DNA of 64,000 nt from the NCBI GenBank assembly GCA_963728285.1, contig CAVSJR010000001.1, positions 930,001 to 994,000 on the forward strand, written 5' to 3'. Both the position numbers and the translations under genes were made by a program. Positions 8,906 through 17,408 of the stretch are shown here, piece after piece. The stretch's first letter is position 1. Each line of letters begins with the position of its first letter. A model generated the notes under the pieces. That model was not told the origin of the DNA. It did not search any database and saw only the letters and a list, made by a program, of their open reading frames with translations. The DNA comes from CAVSJR01 sp963728285. Lineage in GTDB: Bacteria; Actinomycetota; UBA4738; HRBIN12.

Positions 8906-11467
8906 ATGGCCATCCACGATCACCCGCGCAGCCTCGCACGGCGTTCCGCCGTGGCCTCAGCGGTCTTGCTCTTCGTCGGCGCGGCCACCACGGCCTTCGT
9001 CGTCGAGCGCGACGTCTCCGCCCGCGCGATGGCGGTCCGGATCGTCCTGCTCACCGTGGCCGCCGGCCTGCTGGGCTTCCTCATCGCCGAGGCCGAGCAG
9101 GTCCGCCGCCAGCAGGTGATCCTTCGCCGCCGGGAGCGGATCCTGGAGGCGGTCGCGCACGCCACCGACCTGCTCGTGCGAACCCGGACGTGGGAGGACT
9201 GCATCGACGAGTTCCTCGAGCGGCTCGGTCGCTCGGTGGGGGCGAGCCGCGCCTACATCTTCCAGAACCGGGAGCGCGAGGACGGGCAGCTGCTCATGGA
9301 CGAGGTGTACGAGTGGGTCGCCCCCGGCGTGGAGCCCACCATCGGATTGGCCGACAACCACGACTGGCCCTATTCCGAGGGCTACGGGCGATGGCTCGAG
9401 GTCCTGCCGCGCGGCGAGGTGATCCGAGGCACGATCGAGGATTTCGAGGGCATGGAGCGGGAGGACCTCCTCGCCGAGCACATCCAATCGACGGTGTTCG
9501 TGCCGGTGTTCGCCGGGGACGAGTGGTGGGGGTTCATGGGGTTCGACGACTGCGACGAGCCCCGAAGCTGGGCCGATTCCGAGATCGATCTGCTGAAGGT
9601 GGCGGCCTCGAACCTCGGCACCGCGATCGAGGGCGCGCGCATGCGCCGGCTGCAGCATGCTGCGGAGACCCGGTATCAGGCGGTCGTCGAGCACATCCCG
9701 GCCATCACCTACATCGACGAGCTCAACACCGAGGCCGCCACGGTCTTCATCAGCCCGCAGGTCGAGGAGCTCCTCGGCTACACGCCCGAGGAGTGGCTCG
9801 CGGACGACGAGCTCTGGCGGAAGGTCCTGCACCCCGATGATCGGGAGCGCGCCCTGACCGAGAACGACCGCCACAACGAGACGGGCGAGCCGTTCAATTC
9901 GGAGTACCGCATGATCACGCGGGACGGCGGGATCGTCTGGGTCCGCGACGTGGCCGTGATGGTTCACGACGAGTGGGGAGTCCCCCAGTTCTCACAGGGA
10001 TTCATCCAGGACATCACGGCGCACATGCAGGCGGAGGAGCAGCTCGCCTTCCTCGCCTATCACGACCCGAAGACGGGATTGCCGAACCGGGCGATGTTCG
10101 AGGAGCTGCTCGGCCTGTCGGTCGCTCGGGGGCGGCGGCACGACCTGGGCGTCGCGGTGCTCTGCCTCGACGTGGACGACTTCAAGCTCGTGAACGACAG
10201 CCTCGGGCACGAGGCCGGCGACGAGGTGCTCAGCCAGCTCGGCGCTCGCTTGAAGGAGGCGACCCGCGAGACGGATCTCGTCGCGCGGATGAGCGGTGAC
10301 CAGTTCCTCATGCTCCTGGCGGATATCGAACGCACCGACGTCGGAGGGGTGGACGGGGTCCTGCTCACCGTGGAGTCCGTCGCGGACCGCGTCCACGAGT
10401 CGCTGACCGAACGGTTCGAGGTCGGCGGCACGGAGCTCTACATCTCGATGAGCATGGGCATCAGCGTCTTCCCGCACCATGCGGCGGATGCCGCCGGCCT
10501 CCTCAAGGGCGCCGAGGCGGCGATGCACGAGAGCAAGCGAGGGGGGCGAGGGGGGTCCGTGGTCTCCACCGCCGGCGCGATCGACTCGGTGGCCAAGCTC
10601 GCCTTCGTGACCCGCCTGCGCAAGGCCGTCGAGGGCCGACACTGGACGCTGCACTACCAGCCCGTCGTGGAGCTCTCCACCGGAGCCATGACGGGGGTCG
10701 AGGCCCTGCTCCGATGGCAGGAGCCGGACGGGGAGATGATTCCTCCCAACGCCTTCATCCCGCTCGCCGAGGAGCTCGGCCTGATCGAGGCGATCGGCGA
10801 CTGGGTCGTGGAGGAGCTCGCCGAGCAGGCGGCGGCCTGGCGCGACGAGGGCCTGGAGCTCGAGCTCGGATTCAACCTGTCCCCGCGACAGCTGTGGCAG
10901 CCCGACCTGGCGGATCGGATCCTCTCCAGGCTCGAGGCCGCCGGCGTCGCCTCGGCGGACGTCGTCGTCGAGATCACCGAGTCCTCCGCGGTCAAGGACT
11001 TCGATCGCTGGCAGTCGGTGCTCGGAGAGCTCCGCTCGCACGGATTGCGCCTCGCGCTCGACGACTTCGGGACCGGATACTCGTCGCTCTGGCGGCTTCG
11101 CAGCCTGCCGATCGAGATCCTGAAGGTGGACCGCTCATTCGTCTCGAAGGTGCACGACGATCCGGAGGCGGCCAGCATCGTCACGGCGATCATCGAGCTC
11201 GGCCGGGGGCTCGGCATGAAGACGCTCGCCGAGGGGATCGAGACCGAACAGGAGTGGCGCTTCCTCGCCGAGCACGGCTGCCAGCTCGGGCAGGGCTTCT
11301 ACTTCAGCCGCCCCGTGCCGGCCTCGGAGATCCTCGGCAGGTATCGCAGCGGCGAGCTGGTCCTGGCGCGCGATCTGGCCGCGCGGCGCGACGGACGTGG
11401 TGAGGCGGAGGGCTCGTCGCTCCTAGCCGATCGCCTCACGGACGGCGTCGGCGATCTTCGACGCTGA
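8906..11467 (+). CDS. Membrane GAF-PAS-GGDEF-EAL protein, degenerate cyclase site
   Basis: An 853-residue c-di-GMP signalling protein. Two hydrophobic segments near residues 15-30 and 47-62 anchor it; a GAF-like domain (about 75-250), a PAS/PAC domain (about 255-375), a GGDEF domain (about 390-550) and an EAL domain (about 575-835) follow. The GGDEF signature reads SGDQF (near residue 460), so cyclase activity is doubtful, whereas the EAL domain keeps EALLRW, DDFGTGYSSL and LKVDRSFV and is probably an active phosphodiesterase. The ATG at 8906 is chosen because the first helix begins soon after it. The 3' end overlaps the convergent transketolase by 45 bases. It is a close paralogue of the protein at 17409-19689, whose GGDEF motif is intact. 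Confidence 0.9.
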   Translation: MAIHDHPRSLARRSAVASAVLLFVGAATTAFVVERDVSARAMAVRIVLLTVAAGLLGFLIAEAEQVRRQQVILRRRERILEAVAHATDLLVRTRTWEDCIDEFLERLGRSVGASRAYIFQNREREDGQLLMDEVYEWVAPGVEPTIGLADNHDWPYSEGYGRWLEVLPRGEVIRGTIEDFEGMEREDLLAEHIQSTVFVPVFAGDEWWGFMGFDDCDEPRSWADSEIDLLKVAASNLGTAIEGARMRRLQHAAETRYQAVVEHIPAITYIDELNTEAATVFISPQVEELLGYTPEEWLADDELWRKVLHPDDRERALTENDRHNETGEPFNSEYRMITRDGGIVWVRDVAVMVHDEWGVPQFSQGFIQDITAHMQAEEQLAFLAYHDPKTGLPNRAMFEELLGLSVARGRRHDLGVAVLCLDVDDFKLVNDSLGHEAGDEVLSQLGARLKEATRETDLVARMSGDQFLMLLADIERTDVGGVDGVLLTVESVADRVHESLTERFEVGGTELYISMSMGISVFPHHAADAAGLLKGAEAAMHESKRGGRGGSVVSTAGAIDSVAKLAFVTRLRKAVEGRHWTLHYQPVVELSTGAMTGVEALLRWQEPDGEMIPPNAFIPLAEELGLIEAIGDWVVEELAEQAAAWRDEGLELELGFNLSPRQLWQPDLADRILSRLEAAGVASADVVVEITESSAVKDFDRWQSVLGELRSHGLRLALDDFGTGYSSLWRLRSLPIEILKVDRSFVSKVHDDPEAASIVTAIIELGRGLGMKTLAEGIETEQEWRFLAEHGCQLGQGFYFSRPVPASEILGRYRSGELVLARDLAARRDGRGEAEGSSLLADRLTDGVGDLRR

Positions 11468-13249
11468 GATCCCGGCCCAGTCGCGCAGCTCCTCAGGGGT
11501 GCCGGAGGTCGGCATCGCGTCGACCCCGAGCTTCACGACGCGGCCGCTGAGCGGCCCCTCGGCGATCGCCGAGAGCACGGCGTCCCCGAGTCCCCCCTCG
11601 ATCCGATGATCCTCCGCCACGACGAGCAGCCCCGTGTCGGCCAGGGCGCGCCGGAGGGTCCCGGCATCGATGGGCTTCACGGAGTACGCGTCGATCACGC
11701 GAACCGAGATCCCGTCGCGCTCCAGCGCATCGGCGGCGCTCAACGCCTCGACCAGCGTGATCCCCGCGCCGACGATCGTCGCGCGGTCGTCGGAGCCGCC
11801 GCGGTGGACCTTGCTGCCGCCGATCGGGAACCGCTCGTCGTCATCGTAGAGGCGCGGCGTCTTCTCGCGCGTCGTCCGGAGATAGGAGACGCCGTGGAGA
11901 TGCGCCATCTCGCCCACGAGCTTCGACGTCGCGTTCCCGTCGGCCGGGTAGAGCACCGTCGAGCCGTCGATCGCACGCATGCTCGCGAGATCCTCGAGCG
12001 CCATCTGTGACGGGCCGTCCTCGCCGATCGAGACCCCGGCGTGCGAGCCGGACAGGCGGATGTCCGCGCGGCTGACCGACGCCATTCGCACGAAGTCGTA
12101 CGCCCGCGTGAAGAAGGCGCCGAACGTGGCGGCGAAGGGGCGCTTTCCGACCGCCTGCAGTCCGACCGCCATGCCGGTCATGCACTGTTCCGCGATGAAC
12201 GCCTCGACGAACCGGTCGGGCGCCCTTTCCTCGAACTCCTCGGTATAGGTGGAGTTCCCGACCTCGCCGTCGATCACCACGATGTCCCGCCACGGCGCCA
12301 TGGCCGCCAGCGCGTCTCCGAATGCCTTGCGCGTCGCCACGGGCTCGGCGTACGTGGGGAGCGTGAGCGGCGGCTCCGGCGTCGGCGGGCGGTCGATGGG
12401 CTCGGGCTTGGGGGGCGTGATCACCATGGAGCGCTCGCCGCCGAGCTCCTCGATGGCCCGGCGCGCCTGCTCCTCCGTCAGGGCCTTGCCGTGCCAGCCC
12501 TCCTTGTCCTCGAGCATCGAGACGCCGTGGCCCTTCACGGTCCTCGCGACGACCAGCGTGGGGGCGGCGCCGTCCGACGCCTGCGAGAACGCGGCGTCGA
12601 TCGCCGATACGTCGTGCCCGTCGATCACGAGCGCACGCCACCCGAAGGCCCGGGCGCGCTCCGCGTAGCGGTCGCCGTCCCACTGGAGCATGGTGGGACC
12701 GCGCTGGCCGAGCCGGTTCATGTCGAGGATGCCGATCAGGTTCGTCGCGCGGTGGAACGACGCGTTCTCCATCGCCTCCCAGACCGAGCCCTCGGCGACC
12801 TCGGAGTCTCCCATCAGCACCCAGATGCGGCCGGGAAGCTCATCCATCGCCATTCCCAACGCCATGCCGAGCCCGATGGGAAGCCCCTGGCCGAGGGAGC
12901 CCGTCGCGACGTCCACCCACGGCATGTCCGGGCGCGGCACCGGGTGTCCCTCGAGGGGGCTTCCGAACGTGCGGAACGTGAGCAGCTGTTCGTCGGTGAT
13001 CGCCCCGATCGCCTTCAGCGCCGAGTACAGCAGCGGCGAGGCATGTCCCTTCGACAGGACGAACCGGTCGCCTCCCGGATGATGCGGCTCGTTGACGTCC
13101 AGCCGAAGATGGTTCGCGAACAGCACGGCGGCGAGGTGGGCGGCCGACATCGACGACGTCGGGTGCCCGGATCCCGCGGCGGTGGAAGCTCGGATGCTGT
13201 CCACCGAAAGCTGCTTGGCGAGCTCGTCCAACTCCCGAGTCCGATCCAT
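11423..13249 (-). CDS. tkt: Transketolase
   Basis: A single-chain transketolase of 608 residues, moving two-carbon ketol units between sugar phosphates with thiamine diphosphate. The N-terminal domain has RASTAAGSGHPTSSMS and the thiamine-binding block LMGDSEVAEGSVWEAMENA; the central pyrimidine-binding part has FIAEQCMTGMAVGLQAVGK; the C-terminal domain ends normally. It is shorter than the classic 660-residue enzyme but co-linear with fused N- plus C-half transketolases of actinobacteria. The ATG is preceded by AAAGGTGGAGGC. It is divergent from the phosphoribulokinase/uridine kinase-like gene, a suggestive pairing for pentose-phosphate metabolism. Confidence 0.92.
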   Translation of the reverse strand: MDRTRELDELAKQLSVDSIRASTAAGSGHPTSSMSAAHLAAVLFANHLRLDVNEPHHPGGDRFVLSKGHASPLLYSALKAIGAITDEQLLTFRTFGSPLEGHPVPRPDMPWVDVATGSLGQGLPIGLGMALGMAMDELPGRIWVLMGDSEVAEGSVWEAMENASFHRATNLIGILDMNRLGQRGPTMLQWDGDRYAERARAFGWRALVIDGHDVSAIDAAFSQASDGAAPTLVVARTVKGHGVSMLEDKEGWHGKALTEEQARRAIEELGGERSMVITPPKPEPIDRPPTPEPPLTLPTYAEPVATRKAFGDALAAMAPWRDIVVIDGEVGNSTYTEEFEERAPDRFVEAFIAEQCMTGMAVGLQAVGKRPFAATFGAFFTRAYDFVRMASVSRADIRLSGSHAGVSIGEDGPSQMALEDLASMRAIDGSTVLYPADGNATSKLVGEMAHLHGVSYLRTTREKTPRLYDDDERFPIGGSKVHRGGSDDRATIVGAGITLVEALSAADALERDGISVRVIDAYSVKPIDAGTLRRALADTGLLVVAEDHRIEGGLGDAVLSAIAEGPLSGRVVKLGVDAMPTSGTPEELRDWAGISASKIADAVREAIG

Positions 13250-13436
13250 CGCCTCCACCTTTCCCGCTCGATTCCTCATGCACGTTCGAGGGATGGGGCA
13301 GCCCGGTGCCGGCGCCTCCACGACCAGCCTACCGCGGCCCTCGCGCTTCCCGGGCGGCCGACTCACCCGCTGGGGGGAGGAGGAGTTCACCCCCTGGGCC
13401 ACCCCTCGGGAGGTTGGGCCGCCCACGCCGGCTTCA

Positions 13437-13442
13437 TAGCAT
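13437..13442 (+). promoter_or_regulatory. -10 element, probable leaderless promoter
   Basis: TAGCAT ends 7 bases before the ATG at 13450. This spacing places the transcription start at the start codon. Confidence 0.45.
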
Positions 13443-13449
13443 CCCCGAC

Positions 13450-14136
13450 ATGGTCGTGGCCGAGGCCGAGCGCGGGAGCGATCGAGGGACGTCGTCCCGC
13501 TCCGCCGCGCCGCTCCTGGTCGGCATCGCCGGCGACAGCGCCTCGGGAAAGACGACGTTCGCCGAGCGGCTCGAGCGGATGCTCGGGCGCACGCGGGTCA
13601 CCCAGATCGGCGGCGACGACTACCACCGGTACGATCGGCGCACCCGCGACGCCCTCGGCCTCACCCCGCTCCATCCTGCCGCGAACGACCTCGATCGCCT
13701 GGCGAACGACGTGGACGGGCTCTCGCGGGGTCGGACCATTCGCGCTCCGGTGTACGACCATGCGACCGGCAGCTTCCGGGATCCGAGGCCGGTGGATCCC
13801 GGGGAGGTGGTGATCGTCGAGGGGCTCCTCGCGCTGGCGACGCCGGCACTTCGGGACCGATTCGACGTCTCCGTCTACCTGGAGCCGGAGGAGGAGCTTC
13901 GGCACCGGTGGAAGATCCACCGCGACTGCGAGGAGCGTGGCTACGACATCCGGGCGGTCGTGGACGACCTGCGCTGCCGCGAGGCGGACGCGGATCGGTT
14001 CGTCCGGCCGCAGCGGCACTTCGCCGACATCGTCATCCATTTCGCCGGCCCGAGCGCGGATCCGCTCGGCGCGAGGGCCGCCGCCACCCTCACCGCCTCC
14101 GTCGAGGAAGTGAGCTCGCTCCTGGCGCTGCGCTGA
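13450..14136 (+). CDS. Phosphoribulokinase/uridine kinase-family P-loop kinase
   Basis: A 228-residue nucleotide kinase. The Walker A loop GDSASGKTT is at residues 28-36. The segment DDYHRYDRRTRDALGLTPLHPAANDLD and the later VIVEGLLALATPALRDRFDVSVYLEPEEE resemble phosphoribulokinase more than classical uridine kinase, but the protein is much shorter than the roughly 330-residue phosphoribulokinases. RHRWKIHRDCEERGY and FVRPQRHFADIVIHF also follow the phosphoribulokinase pattern. The substrate may be ribulose 5-phosphate, a nucleoside or something else. No RuBisCO gene is visible. The divergent transketolase is a hint toward pentose phosphates only. Confidence 0.78.
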   Translation: MVVAEAERGSDRGTSSRSAAPLLVGIAGDSASGKTTFAERLERMLGRTRVTQIGGDDYHRYDRRTRDALGLTPLHPAANDLDRLANDVDGLSRGRTIRAPVYDHATGSFRDPRPVDPGEVVIVEGLLALATPALRDRFDVSVYLEPEEELRHRWKIHRDCEERGYDIRAVVDDLRCREADADRFVRPQRHFADIVIHFAGPSADPLGARAAATLTASVEEVSSLLALR

Positions 14137-14142
14137 ATCCCC

Positions 14143-14151
14143 TGCTATCCT
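14143..14151 (+). promoter_or_regulatory. Extended -10 promoter of the helicase gene
   Basis: TGCTATCCT (TGn plus TATCCT) lies directly after the kinase stop codon and about 130 bases upstream of the helicase ATG, giving a leader of roughly 125 nucleotides. Confidence 0.5.
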
Positions 14152-14159
14152 AGGCATAT

Positions 14160-14238
14160 GGACCGGCGGGGCCGGTCCTGTGAAGTTCGCTTCCGGTTCT
14201 CCCTGGTGGGCGCGGGTTGACGAACTTCCCCCAACCCG
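14160..14238 (+). other. Structured 5' leader of the DEAD-box helicase
   Basis: Two perfect hairpins sit in the leader: GGACCGGC (14160-14167) with GCCGGTCC (14171-14178), loop GGG; and CGGGTTG (14213-14219) with CAACCCG (14232-14238). Structured leaders are common for cold-inducible RNA helicases, so post-transcriptional or autoregulatory control is a reasonable inference. Confidence 0.5.
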
Positions 14239-14282
14239 GTGGGCGCGGCCCGTGGCCGTCCCCCCAGAAGTCAGGAGAACCA

Positions 14283-15482
14283 ATGATCGACAGCACCTTC
14301 GCCGAACTCGGCGTATCCTCGTCCGTCATCGAGGCCCTCGACAAGACGGGCATCACCGTTCCGTTCGAGATCCAAACGCTCGTCCTTCCCGACGTCATGG
14401 CGGGCCACGACGTGCTCGCGAAGTCGAAGACGGGATCGGGCAAGACCCTCGGCTTCGCGATCCCCATCGTCGAGCGCCTGTCCGAGAACTCGCCGACGCC
14501 GGCCGCCGTCGTCCTGGTCCCGACGCGAGAGCTCGCCGTGCAGGTCGCCGAGGACTTCGACGCCATCGCGCACGTCCGCGGCCTCCGGGTCGGCCTCGCC
14601 TACGGCGGCACCAGCGTCCGCGAGCAGGGCAAGACGGCGGCCAAGGCCCACATCCTCATCGCGACCCCGGGGCGGCTCGAGGACCTCGCCGAGCGCAGGC
14701 TCGTGCGGCTCGACGGCGTCCGTATCCTCGTGCTCGACGAGGCCGATCGCATGCTCGACATGGGGTTCCAGCCTCAGGTGGACCGGATCGTGCGGCGGCT
14801 GCCGAAGAAGCGCCAGACGATGTTCTTCTCCGCGACGTTGGACGGAGCCGTCGGACGCGTCGCGAGCGCCTACACCCACGACGCCAGGCGCCACGAGGTC
14901 GAATCGGTGACGCAGACCGTCGAGGACGCCGATCATCGATTCATCCCCGTGGAGACGCACGGCAAGGTGGACGCGCTCGTGGACCTGCTGAACGAGGACG
15001 GCATGGGCCTGGCGCTGGTCTTCGTCCGAACCAAGCGCGGGGCCGACCGCCTCGTGCACAAGCTGAAGGCGCGCGACATCAGGGCCCTGGCGATGCACGG
15101 GGACCTCTCGCAGCCGGCGCGCGAGCGCGCGCTCGAGCGGTTCGAGTCCGGCAAGGTCAACGTCCTGGTGGCGACCGACGTCGCCGCGCGCGGGCTGGAC
15201 CTCGACGAGATCACCCACGTCGTGAACTTCGACCCGCCGGAGGACGACAAGGGCTACGTCCATCGCGTGGGTCGCACGGCGCGAGCGGGCCGAAGCGGCA
15301 CCGGGGTCACGTTCGTCACTCCCGATCAACGGGGCGACGTCAGTCGCGTGGCCGCCCGCCTCGACCTTCACAGCGAGTTCGAGGAGCAGGGGATGAAGGT
15401 GTCGCCGCCCCGAGTGGTCTTCTCCGGCTCGCAACGCGGCCGCCGCTCCGGTTTGCGGCGTCCCGCCCGCCGCAAGTTCTGA
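14283..15482 (+). CDS. DEAD-box ATP-dependent RNA helicase
   Basis: A 399-residue superfamily 2 RNA helicase with the standard motif order: Q motif region FEIQTLVLP, motif I SKTGSGKT (48-55), Ia PTRELAVQV, motif II LDEADRM (about 150-156), motif III SAT, motif V ATDVAARGLDLDEI and motif VI HRVGRTARAGR. It ends in a short basic tail (GSQRGRRSGLRRPARRKF) that may bind RNA. The ATG is preceded by AGGAG. Likely roles are remodelling of structured RNA in ribosome assembly or mRNA decay; which RhlE/CsdA-type subgroup it belongs to is unclear. The long structured leader suggests regulated expression. Confidence 0.93.
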   Translation: MIDSTFAELGVSSSVIEALDKTGITVPFEIQTLVLPDVMAGHDVLAKSKTGSGKTLGFAIPIVERLSENSPTPAAVVLVPTRELAVQVAEDFDAIAHVRGLRVGLAYGGTSVREQGKTAAKAHILIATPGRLEDLAERRLVRLDGVRILVLDEADRMLDMGFQPQVDRIVRRLPKKRQTMFFSATLDGAVGRVASAYTHDARRHEVESVTQTVEDADHRFIPVETHGKVDALVDLLNEDGMGLALVFVRTKRGADRLVHKLKARDIRALAMHGDLSQPARERALERFESGKVNVLVATDVAARGLDLDEITHVVNFDPPEDDKGYVHRVGRTARAGRSGTGVTFVTPDQRGDVSRVAARLDLHSEFEEQGMKVSPPRVVFSGSQRGRRSGLRRPARRKF

Positions 15483-15492
15483 CCCCGCCGCC

Positions 15493-16158
15493 TCAGCTCG
15501 CGAGGCCGTTGCGAAGCGCGTAGGACACCGCCTGGGCCCGGTCGTTCACCCCGAGCTTGCGCAGCACCGCCCGGACGTGCGTCTTCACCGTGTCCTCGCT
15601 GATGAACAGGGCCCCGGCGATCTGGCGGTTGCTCAGCCCCCGAACGAGCTGCTCGAGGACGTCGCCCTCGCGCCGGGTCAGTCCCAGCTGGACGCCCGGC
15701 CACGAGTCTCCCGCCCGCAACGAGGCCGCGCGCAGAGCGATCTGCCCGCCGAGCGAGGGGTCGATCACGACCTCGCCGGCGCGGACCGATTGCAGGATGC
15801 GCACGATGTCCTCGGGCGACGCCTTCTTCAGCATGTAGCCCCGCGCCCCCGCCCGCAGCGCCTCGAACACGTATTGCTCGTCCTCGTACACGGTCAGGAA
15901 CACCACCTTGACGCCGGCGTGCCGCTCACCGAGCCGGCGGCAGATGTCGAGCCCGCTCTCGCCCTGCAGGCGAAGATCGAGCAGCACCACGTCGGGCTCG
16001 TGTTCGGCGACGGACTCGAGTGCCCCCGCCTCGTTCTCCGCCTCTCCCACGATCTCCACGTCCCGGACGCCGTCGAGCATCGCCCGCAGCCCTTCGCGGA
16101 CCACCCGGTGGTCGTCGACGATGACCGTCCTGATCGGTGCCGCCTCGGTTGCGCTCAT
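15493..16158 (-). CDS. NarL/FixJ-type response regulator
   Basis: A 221-residue two-component regulator. The receiver domain has the acidic pair in VIVDDHRVVREGL, the phospho-acceptor Asp61 in VVLLDLRLQGESGLD and the conserved lysine in GYMLKKAS. A C-terminal LuxR-type helix-turn-helix follows (LTRREGDVLEQLVRGLSNRQ to SEDTVKTHVRAVLRKLGV). The ATG at 16158 is chosen because it overlaps the stop of the upstream kinase gene (ATGA), making it translationally coupled to its probable partner. Its 3' end converges on the helicase gene with 10 bases between the stops. Targets are unknown. Confidence 0.93.
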   Translation of the reverse strand: MSATEAAPIRTVIVDDHRVVREGLRAMLDGVRDVEIVGEAENEAGALESVAEHEPDVVLLDLRLQGESGLDICRRLGERHAGVKVVFLTVYEDEQYVFEALRAGARGYMLKKASPEDIVRILQSVRAGEVVIDPSLGGQIALRAASLRAGDSWPGVQLGLTRREGDVLEQLVRGLSNRQIAGALFISEDTVKTHVRAVLRKLGVNDRAQAVSYALRNGLAS

Positions 16159-17357
16159 GGCGCGACGCTCGCCGGGATCGGGAGCCACAGCTCGACGGTC
16201 GTTCCCTCCCCGGCGGCGCCCTCCACGGCGAGCCGGCCCCCGATGAGCTCCGCGCGCTCGGCCATGCCGAGCAGGCCGAACGACGTCTCGGGTCGGCCGG
16301 CGCGCTGCGCCTCGAGGTCGAACCCCCGTCCGTCGTCGGCGATGCGCAGCACCACCTCGGCGCCCTCCCGCCGAAGGGAGACGGCGACGGCGGTCGCGGC
16401 CGCGTGCCTCCAGATGTTATTGAGCGCCTCCTGTGCGATCCGGTAGACGGCCACCTCCTGGTGCGGTGCGAGCGAGATGGCGTCGTCGACGATGACCTCG
16501 CGCACCGTCTCGTCCTCGAGCGATCGCGCGACGAGCGCGCGGATGCTGGCGCCCAGGCCGAGGTCGTCCAGCGTCGTCGGTCGCAGATCCTGGATCGCCC
16601 ACCGGGCTTCCTCGAGGGCGCCGTCCACCATCTCCTGCGCCCGCTCGAGCTCCCGCTGCGCTCGCGGCAGGTCCTCGGGCAGCGCCCGGCGCACCGCCTG
16701 AAGTCGGTACCACGCGGACACCAGCTGCTGGGTGACGCCGTCGTGGATCTCGGTCGCGATCCGGCGGCGTTCCTCCTCCTGCGCCTCGATCGTCCGCCGC
16801 ACGAGGTCCCCGAGGGCCGCCTCCTTCTCCTCGAGCGATCGAAAGACGTTCGCATGCTCGATCGCGGCGGCGACGAGCGAGGACGTGCTGCGCAGGAACT
16901 CGACGTCGCCCTCCGAGAAATCGCGGCGCTCGCGCCCGTGCACGTTGAACGCGCCCACGAGCTTGCCCGACCGCGAGACGAGCGGGACCGAGAGCAACGA
17001 GGTGAATTCCTTGCCGCGCAGCTCGGGGATGTACTTGTAGCGAGGGTCGGCGAACTTGTCCTCCGGGATGATGACGACCTCCCGGTGCTCCGCCACCCAT
17101 CCCGCGATGCCCTCCCCCATGCGAAGCGTGACGCGTCCCACGACGTCCTCGAAGCCGTCGGAGGCCGCGCGCAACGTGAGTCGCCCGCGCTCGGGGTTCC
17201 ACAGGTGGAGGAAGACGGCCTCCCCTCGAGTCGCCTCCCGGACGAGCGCGATGGTCTCGCGAAGGATCACGTCCAGGTCGAGGCTCGAGGAGATGGTCTC
17301 GATGACCCGGTGCAGGAGGCGGTTCTCGACCTCGATTCGATCGTTGAGCACGGTCAT
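16155..17357 (-). CDS. GAF-domain sensor histidine kinase (NarX/DegS class)
   Basis: A 400-residue kinase without membrane segments. Residues about 20-170 form a GAF sensor domain. The dimerisation/phospho-acceptor region has His205 in RRIATEIHDGVTQQLVSAWY, the HisKA_3 type that pairs with NarL regulators. The ATPase domain has VYRIAQEALNNIWRHA (N box), IADDGRGFD (G1) and GLLGMAERAELIGG (G2). It probably phosphorylates the regulator encoded immediately downstream with an ATGA overlap. What the GAF domain binds is not shown. It lies downstream of a GGDEF/EAL gene on the same strand, 51 bases away. Confidence 0.93.
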   Translation of the reverse strand: MTVLNDRIEVENRLLHRVIETISSSLDLDVILRETIALVREATRGEAVFLHLWNPERGRLTLRAASDGFEDVVGRVTLRMGEGIAGWVAEHREVVIIPEDKFADPRYKYIPELRGKEFTSLLSVPLVSRSGKLVGAFNVHGRERRDFSEGDVEFLRSTSSLVAAAIEHANVFRSLEEKEAALGDLVRRTIEAQEEERRRIATEIHDGVTQQLVSAWYRLQAVRRALPEDLPRAQRELERAQEMVDGALEEARWAIQDLRPTTLDDLGLGASIRALVARSLEDETVREVIVDDAISLAPHQEVAVYRIAQEALNNIWRHAAATAVAVSLRREGAEVVLRIADDGRGFDLEAQRAGRPETSFGLLGMAERAELIGGRLAVEGAAGEGTTVELWLPIPASVAP

Positions 17358-17408
17358 GACGGCTCATGGTACGGCAGCGTCCACGGCGACCGGGAGTCGC
17401 CGCTCGAC

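Noticed and set aside
14213..14238. Hairpin before the helicase ATG as the terminator of the upstream kinase gene.
   Set aside because: It lies about 80 bases after the kinase stop and downstream of the likely helicase promoter, so a leader role fits better.
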